From Phycisphaerae bacterium (GTDB lineage Bacteria; Planctomycetota; Phycisphaerae; UBA1845; UTPLA1), in contig JAHBXN010000005.1 of assembly GCA_019636475.1 (NCBI GenBank), positions 124,001 through 188,000 of the forward strand: DNA of 64,000 nucleotides, in the 5' to 3' direction. Of this stretch, positions 7,290 to 15,674 are shown in pieces. The notes under the pieces are model-generated. The model did no database searches and was not told the origin of the DNA. It worked only from the letters and a program-made list of their open reading frames with translations. The position numbers and the translations under genes were made by a program. Positions within the stretch are counted from its first letter, which is position 1; the number at the start of each line of letters is the position of its first letter.

Positions 7290-10028
7290 ATGTCACGACG
7301 GGCAATCCTTTTCTTCCTGACTGCGACGGGCTTGATCGGACTGAAATTCGGCCAGTTCGGCTGCAACAGCTCGTCCAGGGACAATCACCCGTCTGACTCT
7401 CGTCGATCCAGCGAAAACCAGGATTCCCACATATCCGATCAACGCTCCGGCGCTGAATCCATCCACGCGTCGGATTCAGCGCGGTCCCCCGCCGAAAACC
7501 GAATTCTGCCAGAACGCCCGACGCGCGACCTTGCAACCGCGACAACAACCCCCGTATTCGAGGATATCACCAAGTTCGCGGGCCTTCTTAATCGGCATCA
7601 CAAGCCGACGCTCGATCCAAAGCTGGACAACATCATGGCCTGGGTCGCCAGCGTCGGCGCGGCGGCCGCTGCGGCGGATTACGACCGGGACGGCTGGATC
7701 GATCTTTTCGTCACCGATTCCGCCAAGGGCACGCCCAACCACCTCTACCGAAACAACCGGGACGGCACCTTCACCGACGTCGCCGCCCGCGCAGGACTGG
7801 CCGACTGGAACAACGATCAAGGCACCGCGATGGACGCCGTCTGGGGCGATTACGACAATGACGGATGGCCCGATCTCTACGTCGTCCGCTGGGGCGAGGA
7901 CATCCTCTTTCGCAACAATGCCGACGGTACCTTCACGAACGTCACCCCGAAACTCTTTCGGCGTCGCGACGGCTCGCCCGGCATGCAGTGGGCCAACGGA
8001 TGCGCCGCGATCTGGCTCGACTTCAATCTCGACGGCCGCCTTGATCTATACATCGGAAACTACTTCGACGAGTACGACCTCTGGAATCTCACCACCACGC
8101 GCATCATGCACGACGACTTCGAAAACTCACGGAACGCCGGCCGCAATTTCCTCTTTCGCCAGAATGCGGATGGCTCCTTCACGGAGTGCGCCGCTGAAAT
8201 GGGTGTTGACGACACAGGTTGGACGCTCGCCGTCGGCGCCGCTGACCTCAACAATGACGGTTGGCCGGACATCTACGCGGCCGACGATTTCGGCCCCGAT
8301 CAGCTTTTCCTGAACGGCCGTGGCGGCCCCTTTCAAAACGTCTCTGCGACTGCATTGGGGCATGACACGAAGAAAGGAATGAACGTCGACTTCGGCGATG
8401 TGAACAACGACGGATGGCTCGACATATTCGTAACAAACATCACGACCGCCGAATACCTCCAGGAAGGCAACATGCTCTGGTACAACAACGGCATCGACCC
8501 CGCCACTGGTGATTTGACTTTCACCGATATCTCGCTCGAAGCGGGCGTATTTGACGGTGGCTGGGGCTGGGGCGGTAAATTCCTCGATTACGACAACGAC
8601 GGCGATCTCGATCTCTTCTCTGTCAACGGATTCATCAGTGCGGGCGAAGGCAGCTACTGGTATGACCTCGCCTCATGGACAGTGCTCGGGCAGGATTCAG
8701 CCGAGGCCCGAAATTGGCCGGCGATCGGAACGCGCACGTTCTCAGGCTACGAGCGCAACCGACTCTGGCGAAACGACGGCAATCTCGCATTCACCGAAAG
8801 AGCCGAAGAAGTCGGACTCGGGAGCCGTCGTGATGGGCGAGGAATCGTTTGTTTCGATTTCGACAACGACGGCGATCTTGACTTGTTCGTGGCCAATCAG
8901 GATCAGGAGCCGAATTTCTATCGAAACAACGCCCGCGCTGCCACCGACGACGACCGAAATTGGCTCTTGGTCCGGCTCGAAGGCGATCCATCCACCGGCA
9001 TCACGCGCGACGCGATCGGCGCCCGCGTCACGATCGTCACGCCCGCGCAGCGGCTGATCCGCGAGCGCGACGGTGGCAACGGCTACGCAGGCCAGAGCGA
9101 TCCCCGTTTGCATTTCGGACTGGGACGCGAGCGACAAGCCACCTTGATGGAAGTGCGATGGCCCGACGGCGGCCTCCAGTACATCGAAAACGTTGCGGCG
9201 AATCAAATCGTCCGCGTCGTGCAGGACCCGGAGAGATATGTCAATAACACGGCATTCTCGGTGAATGCGCCAAGGCCCGCTCGCGTCAACGGTGAAGCTC
9301 ATGGACATGACATCGACCCCGCGACGACGGCAAACCCCGCCGAAATGGACCGGCTCATCGGCCGCCTGGAGCGAGAGTTGCGAGCAAGGCCCGATTCGTA
9401 CCGCATCGCCAGCGCCTACCGCACCGCCTGCGCCGAAGCTGGCAAACACGATCGCGCGATAGAGTTTCTCAAGAGACTGGTCCAGTCCGGCGCCGGCGAA
9501 CCAGCCGCCCGAATCCATCTGGCGTGCGCCTACGTGGACAAGATTCGAACATGCGGCGGAATCGCGGCCATCGTCAGCAAAGGCACGCTCGCGAGAAAAG
9601 CGCTCGACCAGCTCGATGAAGCGTCCAAAGCGAAACCCGACCTGTGGGAAATCTATTACTGCCGGGCGCAGAATCACCTGCATTGGCCGCGCTCGCTGCT
9701 GCACTCAAAGGACGCTATATCCGACTTCCGACGATGCATCGAGCTGCAGCGGCGTTCAGGTGACGAAAGCATGACACCATACTTTGTCCGGACCTATGTC
9801 GGCCTGGGCGATGCCTACGTAAAGGACAAGGATTACGCCGCTGCAAGGGCTGCCTGGCGCGAGGGCCTCGATCGCTTCCCCGAGGACTCGGATATCAAGG
9901 CGCGTCTCTCGCTGACGGACGACTCCGCGCTCCTGCGATTTGTCGAGGATCAGCGATCACTCGAGCGACGCATCGACACCGACCTGGGTTTCCTGGAAAG
10001 TGCCGACGCAACGACACAACCGAAGTGA
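7290..10028 (+). CDS. Secreted FG-GAP/VCBS protein with ASPIC/UnbV domain and C-terminal TPRs
   Basis: Predicted exported lipoprotein of 912 aa. It begins MSRRAILFFLTATG and reaches a candidate lipid-attached Cys at residue 25 (GQFGC), followed by a Ser/Asp-rich linker to about residue 80. Seven calcium-binding repeats of the DxDxDGxxDLF type follow (for example DYDRDGWIDLF, DLNNDGWPDIY, DFDNDGDLDLF), forming an integrin-alpha-like propeller to about residue 560. Then comes an ASPIC/UnbV domain (RDAIGARVTIVTP, then the glycine-rich loop GGNGYAGQSDPRLHFGLG). The last 230 residues are helical, TPR-like repeats. Start: GGAACGGA precedes the ATG at 7290, and an extended -10 lies at 7242-7250. Such proteins are common and multi-copy in planctomycetes; function is unknown, with cell-surface binding or adhesion the usual guess. 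Confidence 0.82.
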   Translation: MSRRAILFFLTATGLIGLKFGQFGCNSSSRDNHPSDSRRSSENQDSHISDQRSGAESIHASDSARSPAENRILPERPTRDLATATTTPVFEDITKFAGLLNRHHKPTLDPKLDNIMAWVASVGAAAAAADYDRDGWIDLFVTDSAKGTPNHLYRNNRDGTFTDVAARAGLADWNNDQGTAMDAVWGDYDNDGWPDLYVVRWGEDILFRNNADGTFTNVTPKLFRRRDGSPGMQWANGCAAIWLDFNLDGRLDLYIGNYFDEYDLWNLTTTRIMHDDFENSRNAGRNFLFRQNADGSFTECAAEMGVDDTGWTLAVGAADLNNDGWPDIYAADDFGPDQLFLNGRGGPFQNVSATALGHDTKKGMNVDFGDVNNDGWLDIFVTNITTAEYLQEGNMLWYNNGIDPATGDLTFTDISLEAGVFDGGWGWGGKFLDYDNDGDLDLFSVNGFISAGEGSYWYDLASWTVLGQDSAEARNWPAIGTRTFSGYERNRLWRNDGNLAFTERAEEVGLGSRRDGRGIVCFDFDNDGDLDLFVANQDQEPNFYRNNARAATDDDRNWLLVRLEGDPSTGITRDAIGARVTIVTPAQRLIRERDGGNGYAGQSDPRLHFGLGRERQATLMEVRWPDGGLQYIENVAANQIVRVVQDPERYVNNTAFSVNAPRPARVNGEAHGHDIDPATTANPAEMDRLIGRLERELRARPDSYRIASAYRTACAEAGKHDRAIEFLKRLVQSGAGEPAARIHLACAYVDKIRTCGGIAAIVSKGTLARKALDQLDEASKAKPDLWEIYYCRAQNHLHWPRSLLHSKDAISDFRRCIELQRRSGDESMTPYFVRTYVGLGDAYVKDKDYAAARAAWREGLDRFPEDSDIKARLSLTDDSALLRFVEDQRSLERRIDTDLGFLESADATTQPK

Positions 10029-10043
10029 GCCGCGAAATCCCAT

Positions 10044-10117
10044 CGCGCCCGGCAGGATTCGAACCTGCGACCGTCGGATTAGAAATCCGATGCTCTATCC
10101 AGCTGAGCTACGGGCGC
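10044..10117 (-). tRNA. tRNA-Arg (anticodon TCT)
   Basis: Cloverleaf read on the minus strand: acceptor GCGCCCG (10117-10111) pairs with CGGGCGC (10051-10045), D-arm GCTC...GAGC, anticodon arm TCGGA/TCCGA around the loop TTTCTAA, and T-arm GCAGG/CCTGC with TTCGAAT. The anticodon TCT reads AGA/AGG arginine codons. Discriminator G at 10044; CCA is not encoded. Confidence 0.97.
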
Positions 10118-10296
10118 AACACACGCGGAATGCTAATCGATTTGTCCCCGATCGACCACGCCGGCGCGCGGAGCCACGCCGGCTCGTCGGCGGCCGAGGT
10201 TGCGCACGCGCGAGCAGGTCCTGCGGCGGCGACACCGATTCGCGACGTGCCACCGACGCGATGTCAGTCGTTGCACACGGTGCCTGATCGTTTGAG

Positions 10297-10647
10297 CTAT
10301 GCGTCCGTCGCCTGATCCGGCGTATCGCAGATGGTGAAAAATCGGTCCAGTTTGGTGATCTCGAAAACACTTCGAACACGAGCGGACATGCCGCAGAGAA
10401 TCAGCTTGCCGGCATGTCGGGTGACTCTGCGAAATACCTCAACCAGCGTCCCAACCCCCGATGAATCCATGTAAGGAACTTCAGACAGGTTCAGCACCAG
10501 ACGCTTCGGCCGTTCGTTCGCCAGATCGACCAGCGCCGAATGCAGCGCGGGGGAACCGCGCAAATCAATATCACCCGCAAGATCGACGAACGTCGCGTCG
10601 GGCGTCTTGCGCACGCTCTTCACCAGGTTTTCCGGTCCATTCGACAT
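10297..10647 (-). CDS. STAS-domain anti-sigma factor antagonist
   Basis: SpoIIAA/RsbV-like partner-switching protein (116 aa). The STAS fold is clear: VDLAGDIDLRGSPALHSAL near residues 21-39, the phosphorylation-site motif PYMDSSGVGTLVEV near 58-71 with the acceptor serine, and GKLILCGMSARVRSVFEITK. When unphosphorylated, such proteins bind an HATPase-type anti-sigma kinase and free its target; the kinase inactivates them by phosphorylating the serine. The kinase-like partner is encoded 29 bases upstream on the same strand, so the pair is probably co-transcribed. No sigma factor or PP2C phosphatase gene is close by, so the output of the switch is unknown. Confidence 0.9.
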   Translation of the reverse strand: MSNGPENLVKSVRKTPDATFVDLAGDIDLRGSPALHSALVDLANERPKRLVLNLSEVPYMDSSGVGTLVEVFRRVTRHAGKLILCGMSARVRSVFEITKLDRFFTICDTPDQATDA

Positions 10648-10676
10648 GAATCTCGAACCGTCGTTCTTTCAGCCGA

Positions 10677-11135
10677 CTATGAAACGGACGCCGGTTGATC
10701 CCGGCGCTCCGTCACAAACTTGACCATGCGCAAACACATGCCGCCATCACTCGGACAGCTGTACTCGGCTTCATCCATCACCGCGCGAATGATGTGAACA
10801 CCCAGTCCGCCGGGGCGGACGTCATCCAGATCGCGACCACAGATACTCTGCGGATCGACTTGCCGGCCCTTGTCGCGCACTTCAATCGCGATGCCTCGAC
10901 GTCCGAGGTCGGTCCGAATGCCGGAAAGCGTGATGGTGATCGGCTGGTCCGCAACGCCGCCGTACCCGTGCTTGATCACGTTTGCAATCGCTTCATCGAT
11001 CGCAAGCACGAGACCATGTGCCTCGGTCTGACTGAACCCCTCGGATGCCGCCAGTTGCTCCACGGCGCCCCGCACTACCGGCAAGCTCCGGGAATTGCTC
11101 GTGATGTTCAGGACGACGATGTTTTCCTGACGCAT
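10677..11135 (-). CDS. RsbW/SpoIIAB-like serine kinase (HATPase_c)
   Basis: Anti-sigma regulatory factor of 152 aa with a GHKL ATPase fold. Visible elements: the N-box AIDEAIANVIKHGYGG near residues 47-62, the DKGRQVDP segment (G1-like) near 101, and a glycine-rich DVRPGGLGVHIIRAVMDEAE near 115-134 (G2 region). These bind ATP for phosphorylation of the STAS partner. Length is typical. It lies nine bases downstream of the HEAT lipoprotein stop and 29 bases upstream of the STAS gene, so all three probably form one operon. Target sigma factor or effector unknown. Confidence 0.88.
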   Translation of the reverse strand: MRQENIVVLNITSNSRSLPVVRGAVEQLAASEGFSQTEAHGLVLAIDEAIANVIKHGYGGVADQPITITLSGIRTDLGRRGIAIEVRDKGRQVDPQSICGRDLDDVRPGGLGVHIIRAVMDEAEYSCPSDGGMCLRMVKFVTERRDQPASVS

Positions 11136-11144
11136 GGGTGTATT

Positions 11145-11582
11145 CTAGCGGGAAGTCGTCCCACCCTCTACCGCGTCCGATCCGGCGGAATCCTTCGCAA
11201 GGCCCTCGCGAGCCGATCGCCTGTGATGGCCCTGGCGAACGTACTCACGCCAGCGCTCCACGGACCGAGTACGTTGCTCGAAATCCGCCGCATAGTCGTA
11301 GCCGAGCCGCGTGCCGGTGATTCGCTCCAGGGCAAGGATCGCGAAAAAGCGGACGCCGTCATCCTCGTCCTCAAGCCGATCAACAATCAGCGGAACCGCC
11401 GCGAGATCCTTTGCCTCCCCGGCTGCGCGGATCGCAAGGATGCGATCGCCCGCACTCTCGGACTGAATATTCGCGTGAAAGTGCCGCGGACTGGCGCATC
11501 CGGCGAACACCATGCACAATGACGCCAGCGCCCTCAAATAAGGGCTCGCATCAGCCAGTCTGTGAAGGGGGGCACGCCGCAT
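11145..11582 (-). CDS. HEAT-repeat lipoprotein, small
   Basis: Predicted lipoprotein of 145 aa from the ATG at 11582 (169 aa if translation starts at the ATG at 11654). A hydrophobic stretch LRALASLCMVFAGC ends in a good lipobox. The mature part has one or two HEAT-like helical pairs: AGDRILAIRAAGEAKDLAAV and VPLIVDRLEDEDDGVRFFAI, the latter with the DDGVR turn typical of PBS/HEAT repeats. The C-terminal 50 residues are polar and low in predicted structure. The gene is first in a probable operon with the partner-switching kinase and STAS genes, so it might be an envelope sensor feeding that switch, but this is only inference from position. Confidence 0.62.
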   Translation of the reverse strand: MRRAPLHRLADASPYLRALASLCMVFAGCASPRHFHANIQSESAGDRILAIRAAGEAKDLAAVPLIVDRLEDEDDGVRFFAILALERITGTRLGYDYAADFEQRTRSVERWREYVRQGHHRRSAREGLAKDSAGSDAVEGGTTSR

Positions 11583-11661
11583 ACGGAAACGCCGCCACGA
11601 TGAACCATGATCGTTCGCGCTCGTGCGTGGAATAGGGTCCGGATCGGCCACCATATCCGCA

Positions 11662-11670
11662 TGTTATGAT
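11662..11670 (+). promoter_or_regulatory. Extended -10 promoter for the PIG-L gene
   Basis: TGTTATGAT is a close match to TGnTATAAT, with the hexamer at 11665-11670. It lies about 167 bases upstream of the ATG at 11837, in the intergenic region divergent from the HEAT operon. No strong -35 is visible. Confidence 0.4.
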
Positions 11671-11836
11671 GCGGCGCCCGGAATCACAACGTCGGGCGGC
11701 TCGCGGAGACGCCTTTCGATGCCTTGAGACTGCACGACAAGCCGCCTAAGATCGCTTCTTCATGCTTCGGTCGCCGTCGGCCGTCGTGCCTTGCGGACAG
11801 AACCGGCGCATCTCGAAAGATCGGAGGCCCAACGGA

Positions 11837-12598
11837 ATGACCTCATCCACGGATCAGTTGGATATCGTCTTCACCGCCCCCCACCCCGACGACCTTGAAA
11901 TCAGTTGCGGCGGCACGATCGCGAAATTGGTGAAACTAGGCTATCGCGTCGGCATGATTCACATGACCAACGGCGAACCGACACCGCTCGGCGACCCGGA
12001 AACGCGGTTGAAGGAAATGAAGGCGGCAGCCGACATACTCGGCGCGACGGTCTGCGAAATGATCGGCTTAACGAACCGGGTGTTAATGGATGGACCGGAA
12101 GCCCGCTTCGCGCTCGCGACCGTTTTGCGAAAGTATCGACCCCGCATTCTGGTGGGAATCGCCGGTCGTACCGTGGCGGCCTCCCCCGATCACTACCAGG
12201 CGCAGTTGATCACCGAAGCGACCCGTTTCTACTCACAATTGACGAAATGGAACGACCGCTTCGGCGGAACCGAGCCGCACGCAATTGAGCATTTGATCTA
12301 TCGACCCCTGGTTCGGTCGGCGGAATTGCTGCACTTTCCGGCGCAGTTTGTCGTCGATATTTCCGAGACGATCGATCAGAAAGTTGCGGCCGTCGCGTGC
12401 TACCGATCGCAGTTTCCGGCGGAGCGATTTGAACGCATGAGACACTACATGCTGTCGATGGCAGGCTACGAAGGAGGCATGTGCGGCTACAACTACGGCG
12501 AGCTGTACGCCTTGCCGCGCCCGATCGGCACGCGCGATCCGCTTCAGTTGCTTGAAGGCTGGCCCGTTCCGTCGCCGATTGAGCCGCCGCGGCTGTGA
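11837..12598 (+). CDS. PIG-L/LmbE-family N-acetylglucosamine deacetylase
   Basis: Zinc-dependent deacetylase of 253 aa. The metal motif TAPHPDDLEISCGGTIAKL sits at the N-terminus (His-Pro-Asp-Asp), MIHMTNGEPTPLGDPETR follows, and ASPDHYQAQLITEATRF near residue 120 gives the second metal histidine. Members deacetylate GlcNAc conjugates such as GlcNAc-malate (bacillithiol BshB1), GlcNAc-inositol (MshB) or lipid-linked sugars. The HPDDLEISCGGTI sequence is closest to the BshB1-like branch in my reading. Start: GGAGG nine bases before the ATG at 11837; the frame is open to 11762, but those residues look non-conserved. No bshA/bshC or glycosyltransferase gene is next to it, so the substrate stays open. 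Confidence 0.85.
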   Translation: MTSSTDQLDIVFTAPHPDDLEISCGGTIAKLVKLGYRVGMIHMTNGEPTPLGDPETRLKEMKAAADILGATVCEMIGLTNRVLMDGPEARFALATVLRKYRPRILVGIAGRTVAASPDHYQAQLITEATRFYSQLTKWNDRFGGTEPHAIEHLIYRPLVRSAELLHFPAQFVVDISETIDQKVAAVACYRSQFPAERFERMRHYMLSMAGYEGGMCGYNYGELYALPRPIGTRDPLQLLEGWPVPSPIEPPRL

Positions 12599-12699
12599 GA
12601 AAGGCGTTTGGGGATCGGCGCAAAATGCTGTCTTTGATGCCGCAAAATGGCGGCGATCATCGTCATTTTCATGGGCCGTGGGATGCCGATTTGAGGCGA

Positions 12700-12843
12700 T
12701 TACATGCTCTTTTTGACGTTGACGCAGCGGCCTCGGCGGCGCTTTCGGGCGATTAATTTGCGTCCGCCTGGCGTTCGCATTCGTGCACGGAAACCCTGCT
12801 TGCGGAAGCGTTTACGATAACTCTTGCGGTGTGGATAATGCAT
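12700..12843 (-). CDS. rpmH: 50S ribosomal protein L34
   Basis: Tiny basic protein of 47 aa. The core GFRARMRTPGGRKLIARKRR (residues 18-37) is the L34 signature and is followed by GRCVNVKKSM. The N-terminus MHYPHRKSYRKRFRKQ departs from the usual K-R-T-x-Q-P-S-x-R beginning, so it may be a lineage-specific variant. The ATG at 12843 has GAGG about nine bases upstream. Usually rpmH is followed by rnpA and the yidC cluster, often near dnaA; here only 101 bases separate its stop from the convergent PIG-L gene, so rnpA is not downstream. Expected role: a surface protein of the large ribosomal subunit. Confidence 0.88.
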   Translation of the reverse strand: MHYPHRKSYRKRFRKQGFRARMRTPGGRKLIARKRRRGRCVNVKKSM

Positions 12844-13223
12844 CGGACAACCTCGTCTGGCATCACTTCAATCGTGTCGAGCCGGATAGTTTAGCGGCTC
12901 CCCCCGCCGCACGCAAGCGGCGATGAAACGCACCATTTTGCGCGCGTTTGCGCCGCGTCACAAACGACGCCGACACGAACGGTGCGAGACGTTTCCTCCC
13001 ACCCCGCCGCAGGCCATTTGCCTGCGAATCATGGGCCAGGGTCGATAAAAACCCGCGAAACGATTCAATAATGCGGATTTAGAACAAAAACACCATTTGC
13101 GGGCCGTCAAGCGGTCTGCTAGACTCCCTTGCCAGCCGCGGGAGACGCGGCCTGAGTGCATCGGAATAGAACGCCCAACCATTCAGGGCATCAAACGATA
13201 CGCAGATCGAGGAGAACCTGTTC
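12844..13223. other. Intergenic region between divergent rpmH and Hc1-like genes
   Basis: 380 bases with no convincing gene. It contains a 6-bp perfect hairpin, GCAGGC/GCCTGC, at 13009-13025 without a T-run, and an AT-rich patch around 13050-13095 (unlike the flanks) that probably holds promoter elements for one or both genes. Confidence 0.5.
13097..13125 (+). promoter_or_regulatory. Possible sigma-70 promoter for the Hc1-like gene
   Basis: TTGCGG (13097-13102), 17 bases, TAGACT (13120-13125). Spacing is ideal but the hexamers are weak (three and four matches). It would start transcription near 13132, about 90 bases before the ATG at 13224. Confidence 0.33.
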
Positions 13224-13403
13224 ATGGAGCAATACGAGAAGCTGAAGCAGCTCGTTGAGGCATGCGCGGAAGACGTCGCGAAGGCCGAAGGCGGGAACAA
13301 GGCGGCGGGCACGCGGGTTCGGAAGGCGATGCAGGAAATCAAGAACGCGGCTCAGGACGTCCGCAAGAACATCCTCGAAGTGCGATCGTCGGCCACCGAA
13401 TAG
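13224..13403 (+). CDS. Histone H1-like (Hc1-type) small protein
   Basis: 59-residue, highly charged helical protein beginning MEQYEKLKQLVEACAEDVAK and including GNKAAGTRVRKAMQEIKNAA. This matches the N-terminal, non-tail part of the chlamydial histone H1-like protein Hc1 family, which is widespread as a very short protein in planctomycetes. It lacks the lysine/alanine-rich DNA-binding tail of chlamydial HctA, so direct DNA compaction is uncertain. The start is fixed by GGAGA eight bases before the ATG, and the stop TAG is at 13401-13403. It stands alone between rpmH and the FabZ-like gene, with 178 non-coding bases after it. An abundant nucleoid-associated role is the family expectation. Confidence 0.82.
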   Translation: MEQYEKLKQLVEACAEDVAKAEGGNKAAGTRVRKAMQEIKNAAQDVRKNILEVRSSATE

Positions 13404-13581
13404 GCGAACGCCTCGCATCTGCCGCCGAATGGCGTCGGTCGCACCGCGACATATCCGACTTCGGCGCCGCCGGAATTTGCACACCACGCAGGCAATCGGC
13501 TTGCCCGCGCCCGGCGGGCAATGCGCCAATCGCGAGCCTATCCATTGCGGAGGGCCGCATCACGACCAAACGGAGCATTTG

Positions 13582-14067
13582 ATGCCCCCACCGCCAATCC
13601 TGGACGCCGCGCAACTGGACTGTTCGCGGATTCTTTATTCCCGTGACGAAATCTACGAAGTGCTGCCACAGCAATTCGAATTTTCGCAGCTTGACGGCAT
13701 TATTTACGCCGACGATGCGAACATGGTCTACGCAGCCTATCGCGACGTGCGGGCGGACGAGTGGTGGTGTCGCGGGCATATGCCGCAGCAGCCCATTTTT
13801 CCGGGGGTGCTGATGATTGAATCGGCCGCACAGCTCTCGGCGTTTATGCAAAAGAAAGTGGCTCCGGAAGACGGCATCATGGGGTTCGCCGGGGTTTATG
13901 ACGCCAAATTCCGTGATTCCATTTTTCCGCCCAATCGAATCGTTCTCGTGGGACAGGTGATCGACGCCCGTGTCCGGAAGTTCCAAACGAAGGTTCAGGC
14001 CTTTGTGCGGGGCAACATGGCTTTTGAAGGGATCATTGCCGGCACCAAGCTGAAGCTGCCCGGGTGA
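13582..14067 (+). CDS. FabZ/FabA-like 3-hydroxyacyl-ACP dehydratase
   Basis: Hot-dog fold protein of 161 aa. The catalytic segment GHMPQQPIFPGVLMIESAAQ (near residues 71-90) aligns with the FabZ motif, with the active-site His, the Phe-Pro-Gly-Val loop and the acidic residue in MIESAAQ all present; the usual Pro-Gly-His-Pro is replaced by Pro-Gln-Gln-Pro. Later, GFAGVYDAKFRDSIFPPN corresponds to the substrate-tunnel strand. Role: dehydration of 3-hydroxyacyl-ACP in fatty-acid synthesis, or in a secondary acyl pathway, because no fab genes are adjacent. Start: GGAG seven bases before the ATG at 13582; the longer frame upstream runs through the intergenic region after the Hc1-like gene and is not credible as protein. 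Confidence 0.82.
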   Translation: MPPPPILDAAQLDCSRILYSRDEIYEVLPQQFEFSQLDGIIYADDANMVYAAYRDVRADEWWCRGHMPQQPIFPGVLMIESAAQLSAFMQKKVAPEDGIMGFAGVYDAKFRDSIFPPNRIVLVGQVIDARVRKFQTKVQAFVRGNMAFEGIIAGTKLKLPG

Positions 14068-14190
14068 GCCCCCCTGCATTTTCTTCCAGCCATCTCGGAT
14101 TTTCGCGTGTGAAGCGACGGCGAGGACCCATTGCCCGATTTCGCCAGCGGTGGTGACTCCCGTGTTTTTGGCGCACGCCATAAACGAAGA

Positions 14191-14216
14191 ATCCCGGCCA
14201 TTCGCACGGCCGGGAT
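14191..14216 (-). terminator. Intrinsic terminator after metK
   Basis: Perfect 9-bp stem ATCCCGGCC (14191-14199) with GGCCGGGAT (14208-14216) and an 8-base loop. On the minus strand it is followed by TCTTCGTTTA, a modest U-rich tail. It lies 57 bases beyond the metK stop codon. Confidence 0.62.
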
Positions 14217-14272
14217 CCATCGCCTGACATTCAATCGTTTTCGCGCGATCGGCCGTACAGCCGTCCGCGGCA

Positions 14273-15511
14273 TTACATGTATCGCTTCGCTGCGTCCTTC
14301 AGCTTCGGGGCCATATTGGTTTTCTCCCACGTGAAGCCCGCACCGGTTCGCCCGAAGTGGCCGTGGGCGGCGGTTTCCCGATAGACCGGCCGCTTGAGCT
14401 TCAGATAGTCGATGATGCCGGCGGGCTTGAGCGGGAAATGCTCGCGAACGAGTTTCTCAATCAGGTTTTCGCTGATGCGGTTCGTCCCCTCGGTGCTGAC
14501 CAGGACGCTGACGGGATCGGCGACGCCGATCGCGTAGGCGAGCTGGACCTCGCAGACATCGGCCAGGCCGGCCGCGACAATGTTCTTGGCGACATGCCGT
14601 GCCATGTAGCTGGCAGACCGGTCCACCTTTGAGGGGTCCTTGCCGCTGAAGGCTCCGCCGCCGTGCGCGCCGCGTCCACCATAGGTATCGACGATGATTT
14701 TTCGTCCAGTCAGTCCCGTGTCACCATGCGGTCCACCAATGACAAAGCGGCCGGTGGGATTGATGTGGAACCTGATCTTGTTGTTCCAGAGTTTCGGGCA
14801 TTCATCCATCACGACGGGCTTGATGACCTGATCGATGATCGCCTTGCGAAACTTGTCGTTCACGTTCCCATTTCGGTCGAGCAGTTCGCCCCGCTCCTCG
14901 TGCTGTGTCGAGATGACGACAGTCTGGAGGCCGATCGGCTTGTGGCCGTCGTAGGCGATAGACACCTGACTCTTGCTGTCGGGTCTGAGCCAAGCCAGTT
15001 TGCCGGATCTGCGAACCTCCGCCAGTCGTTCGACGAGGCGATGTGAGAGGTGTATCGGGAGCGGCATGAGCGCCCGCGTTTCGCGGCAGGCAAAGCCGAA
15101 CATGATTCCCTGATCGCCGGCTCCCTGCTCATGGGACTTGCTGGCGGTGACGCCCTGGCTGATGTCCGCGGACTGGCTGTGTATGGTTCGGATGACCGCG
15201 CAGCTGAGGTAGTCGAATCGGCCGGCGGGATCGGTGTATCCGATGTCCTTGATGGTCTGGCGGATCTTTTCCTCGATGCTGTTGAGCGCGAGTTCGGCCT
15301 CCTTGTTGTGAACGGTGACTTCGCCGGCCACGACGACCAGTCCGGTTGTGCAGAGGGTTTCGCAAGCCACTCGAGCATTCGGGTCTTTTTCGAGCAGCGC
15401 GTCGAGGACCGTGTCGGAAATCTGGTCAGCCACCTTGTCGGGGTGGCCCATGCTTACCGATTCCGACGTAAATACATGCGTACCGTTCACTTGCTTTTCA
15501 GCCTTGCTCAC
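14273..15511 (-). CDS. metK: S-adenosylmethionine synthetase
   Basis: Makes S-adenosylmethionine from methionine and ATP (412 aa, family length 380-420). Signature elements in order: [18 protein letters not shown] near the N-terminus (ATP/methionine site), [12 protein letters not shown] near residue 125, and the P-loop-like [20 protein letters not shown] near residue 280. The GTG at 15511 is taken as start because GGAGG lies seven bases upstream and a candidate promoter places the transcription start near 15584, which excludes the upstream ATG at 15586. No SAM riboswitch was recognised in the short leader. The gene is monocistronic: a terminator follows at 14191-14216, and the gene upstream ends at 15675. 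Confidence 0.95.
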   Translation of the reverse strand: MSKAEKQVNGTHVFTSESVSMGHPDKVADQISDTVLDALLEKDPNARVACETLCTTGLVVVAGEVTVHNKEAELALNSIEEKIRQTIKDIGYTDPAGRFDYLSCAVIRTIHSQSADISQGVTASKSHEQGAGDQGIMFGFACRETRALMPLPIHLSHRLVERLAEVRRSGKLAWLRPDSKSQVSIAYDGHKPIGLQTVVISTQHEERGELLDRNGNVNDKFRKAIIDQVIKPVVMDECPKLWNNKIRFHINPTGRFVIGGPHGDTGLTGRKIIVDTYGGRGAHGGGAFSGKDPSKVDRSASYMARHVAKNIVAAGLADVCEVQLAYAIGVADPVSVLVSTEGTNRISENLIEKLVREHFPLKPAGIIDYLKLKRPVYRETAAHGHFGRTGAGFTWEKTNMAPKLKDAAKRYM

Positions 15512-15590
15512 AGAGCCGCCTCCGTTGACTGGGGGTTGAGATTCGAGAGTATTCGGCCCATAAGTCGCCAAGCCGAATCGAGCCAAGCAT

Positions 15591-15617
15591 CTTATAGACA
15601 GTGATCCGCCGTGACAA
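15591..15617 (-). promoter_or_regulatory. Candidate metK promoter
   Basis: On the minus strand, TTGTCA (15617-15612), 15 bases, TATAAG (15596-15591). The -10 is good and the spacer is short. Predicted start is near 15584, which supports the GTG start codon at 15511. Confidence 0.4.
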
Positions 15618-15674
15618 GCCGGGCGGGGTGAAGCCGTGGCTGGTGAAATTGACCAAACGGCATGAGCGAGCGGG

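Noticed and set aside
15512-15674. SAM riboswitch before metK
   Set aside because: Leader after the predicted transcription start is about 70 bases and no SAM-box core could be recognised.
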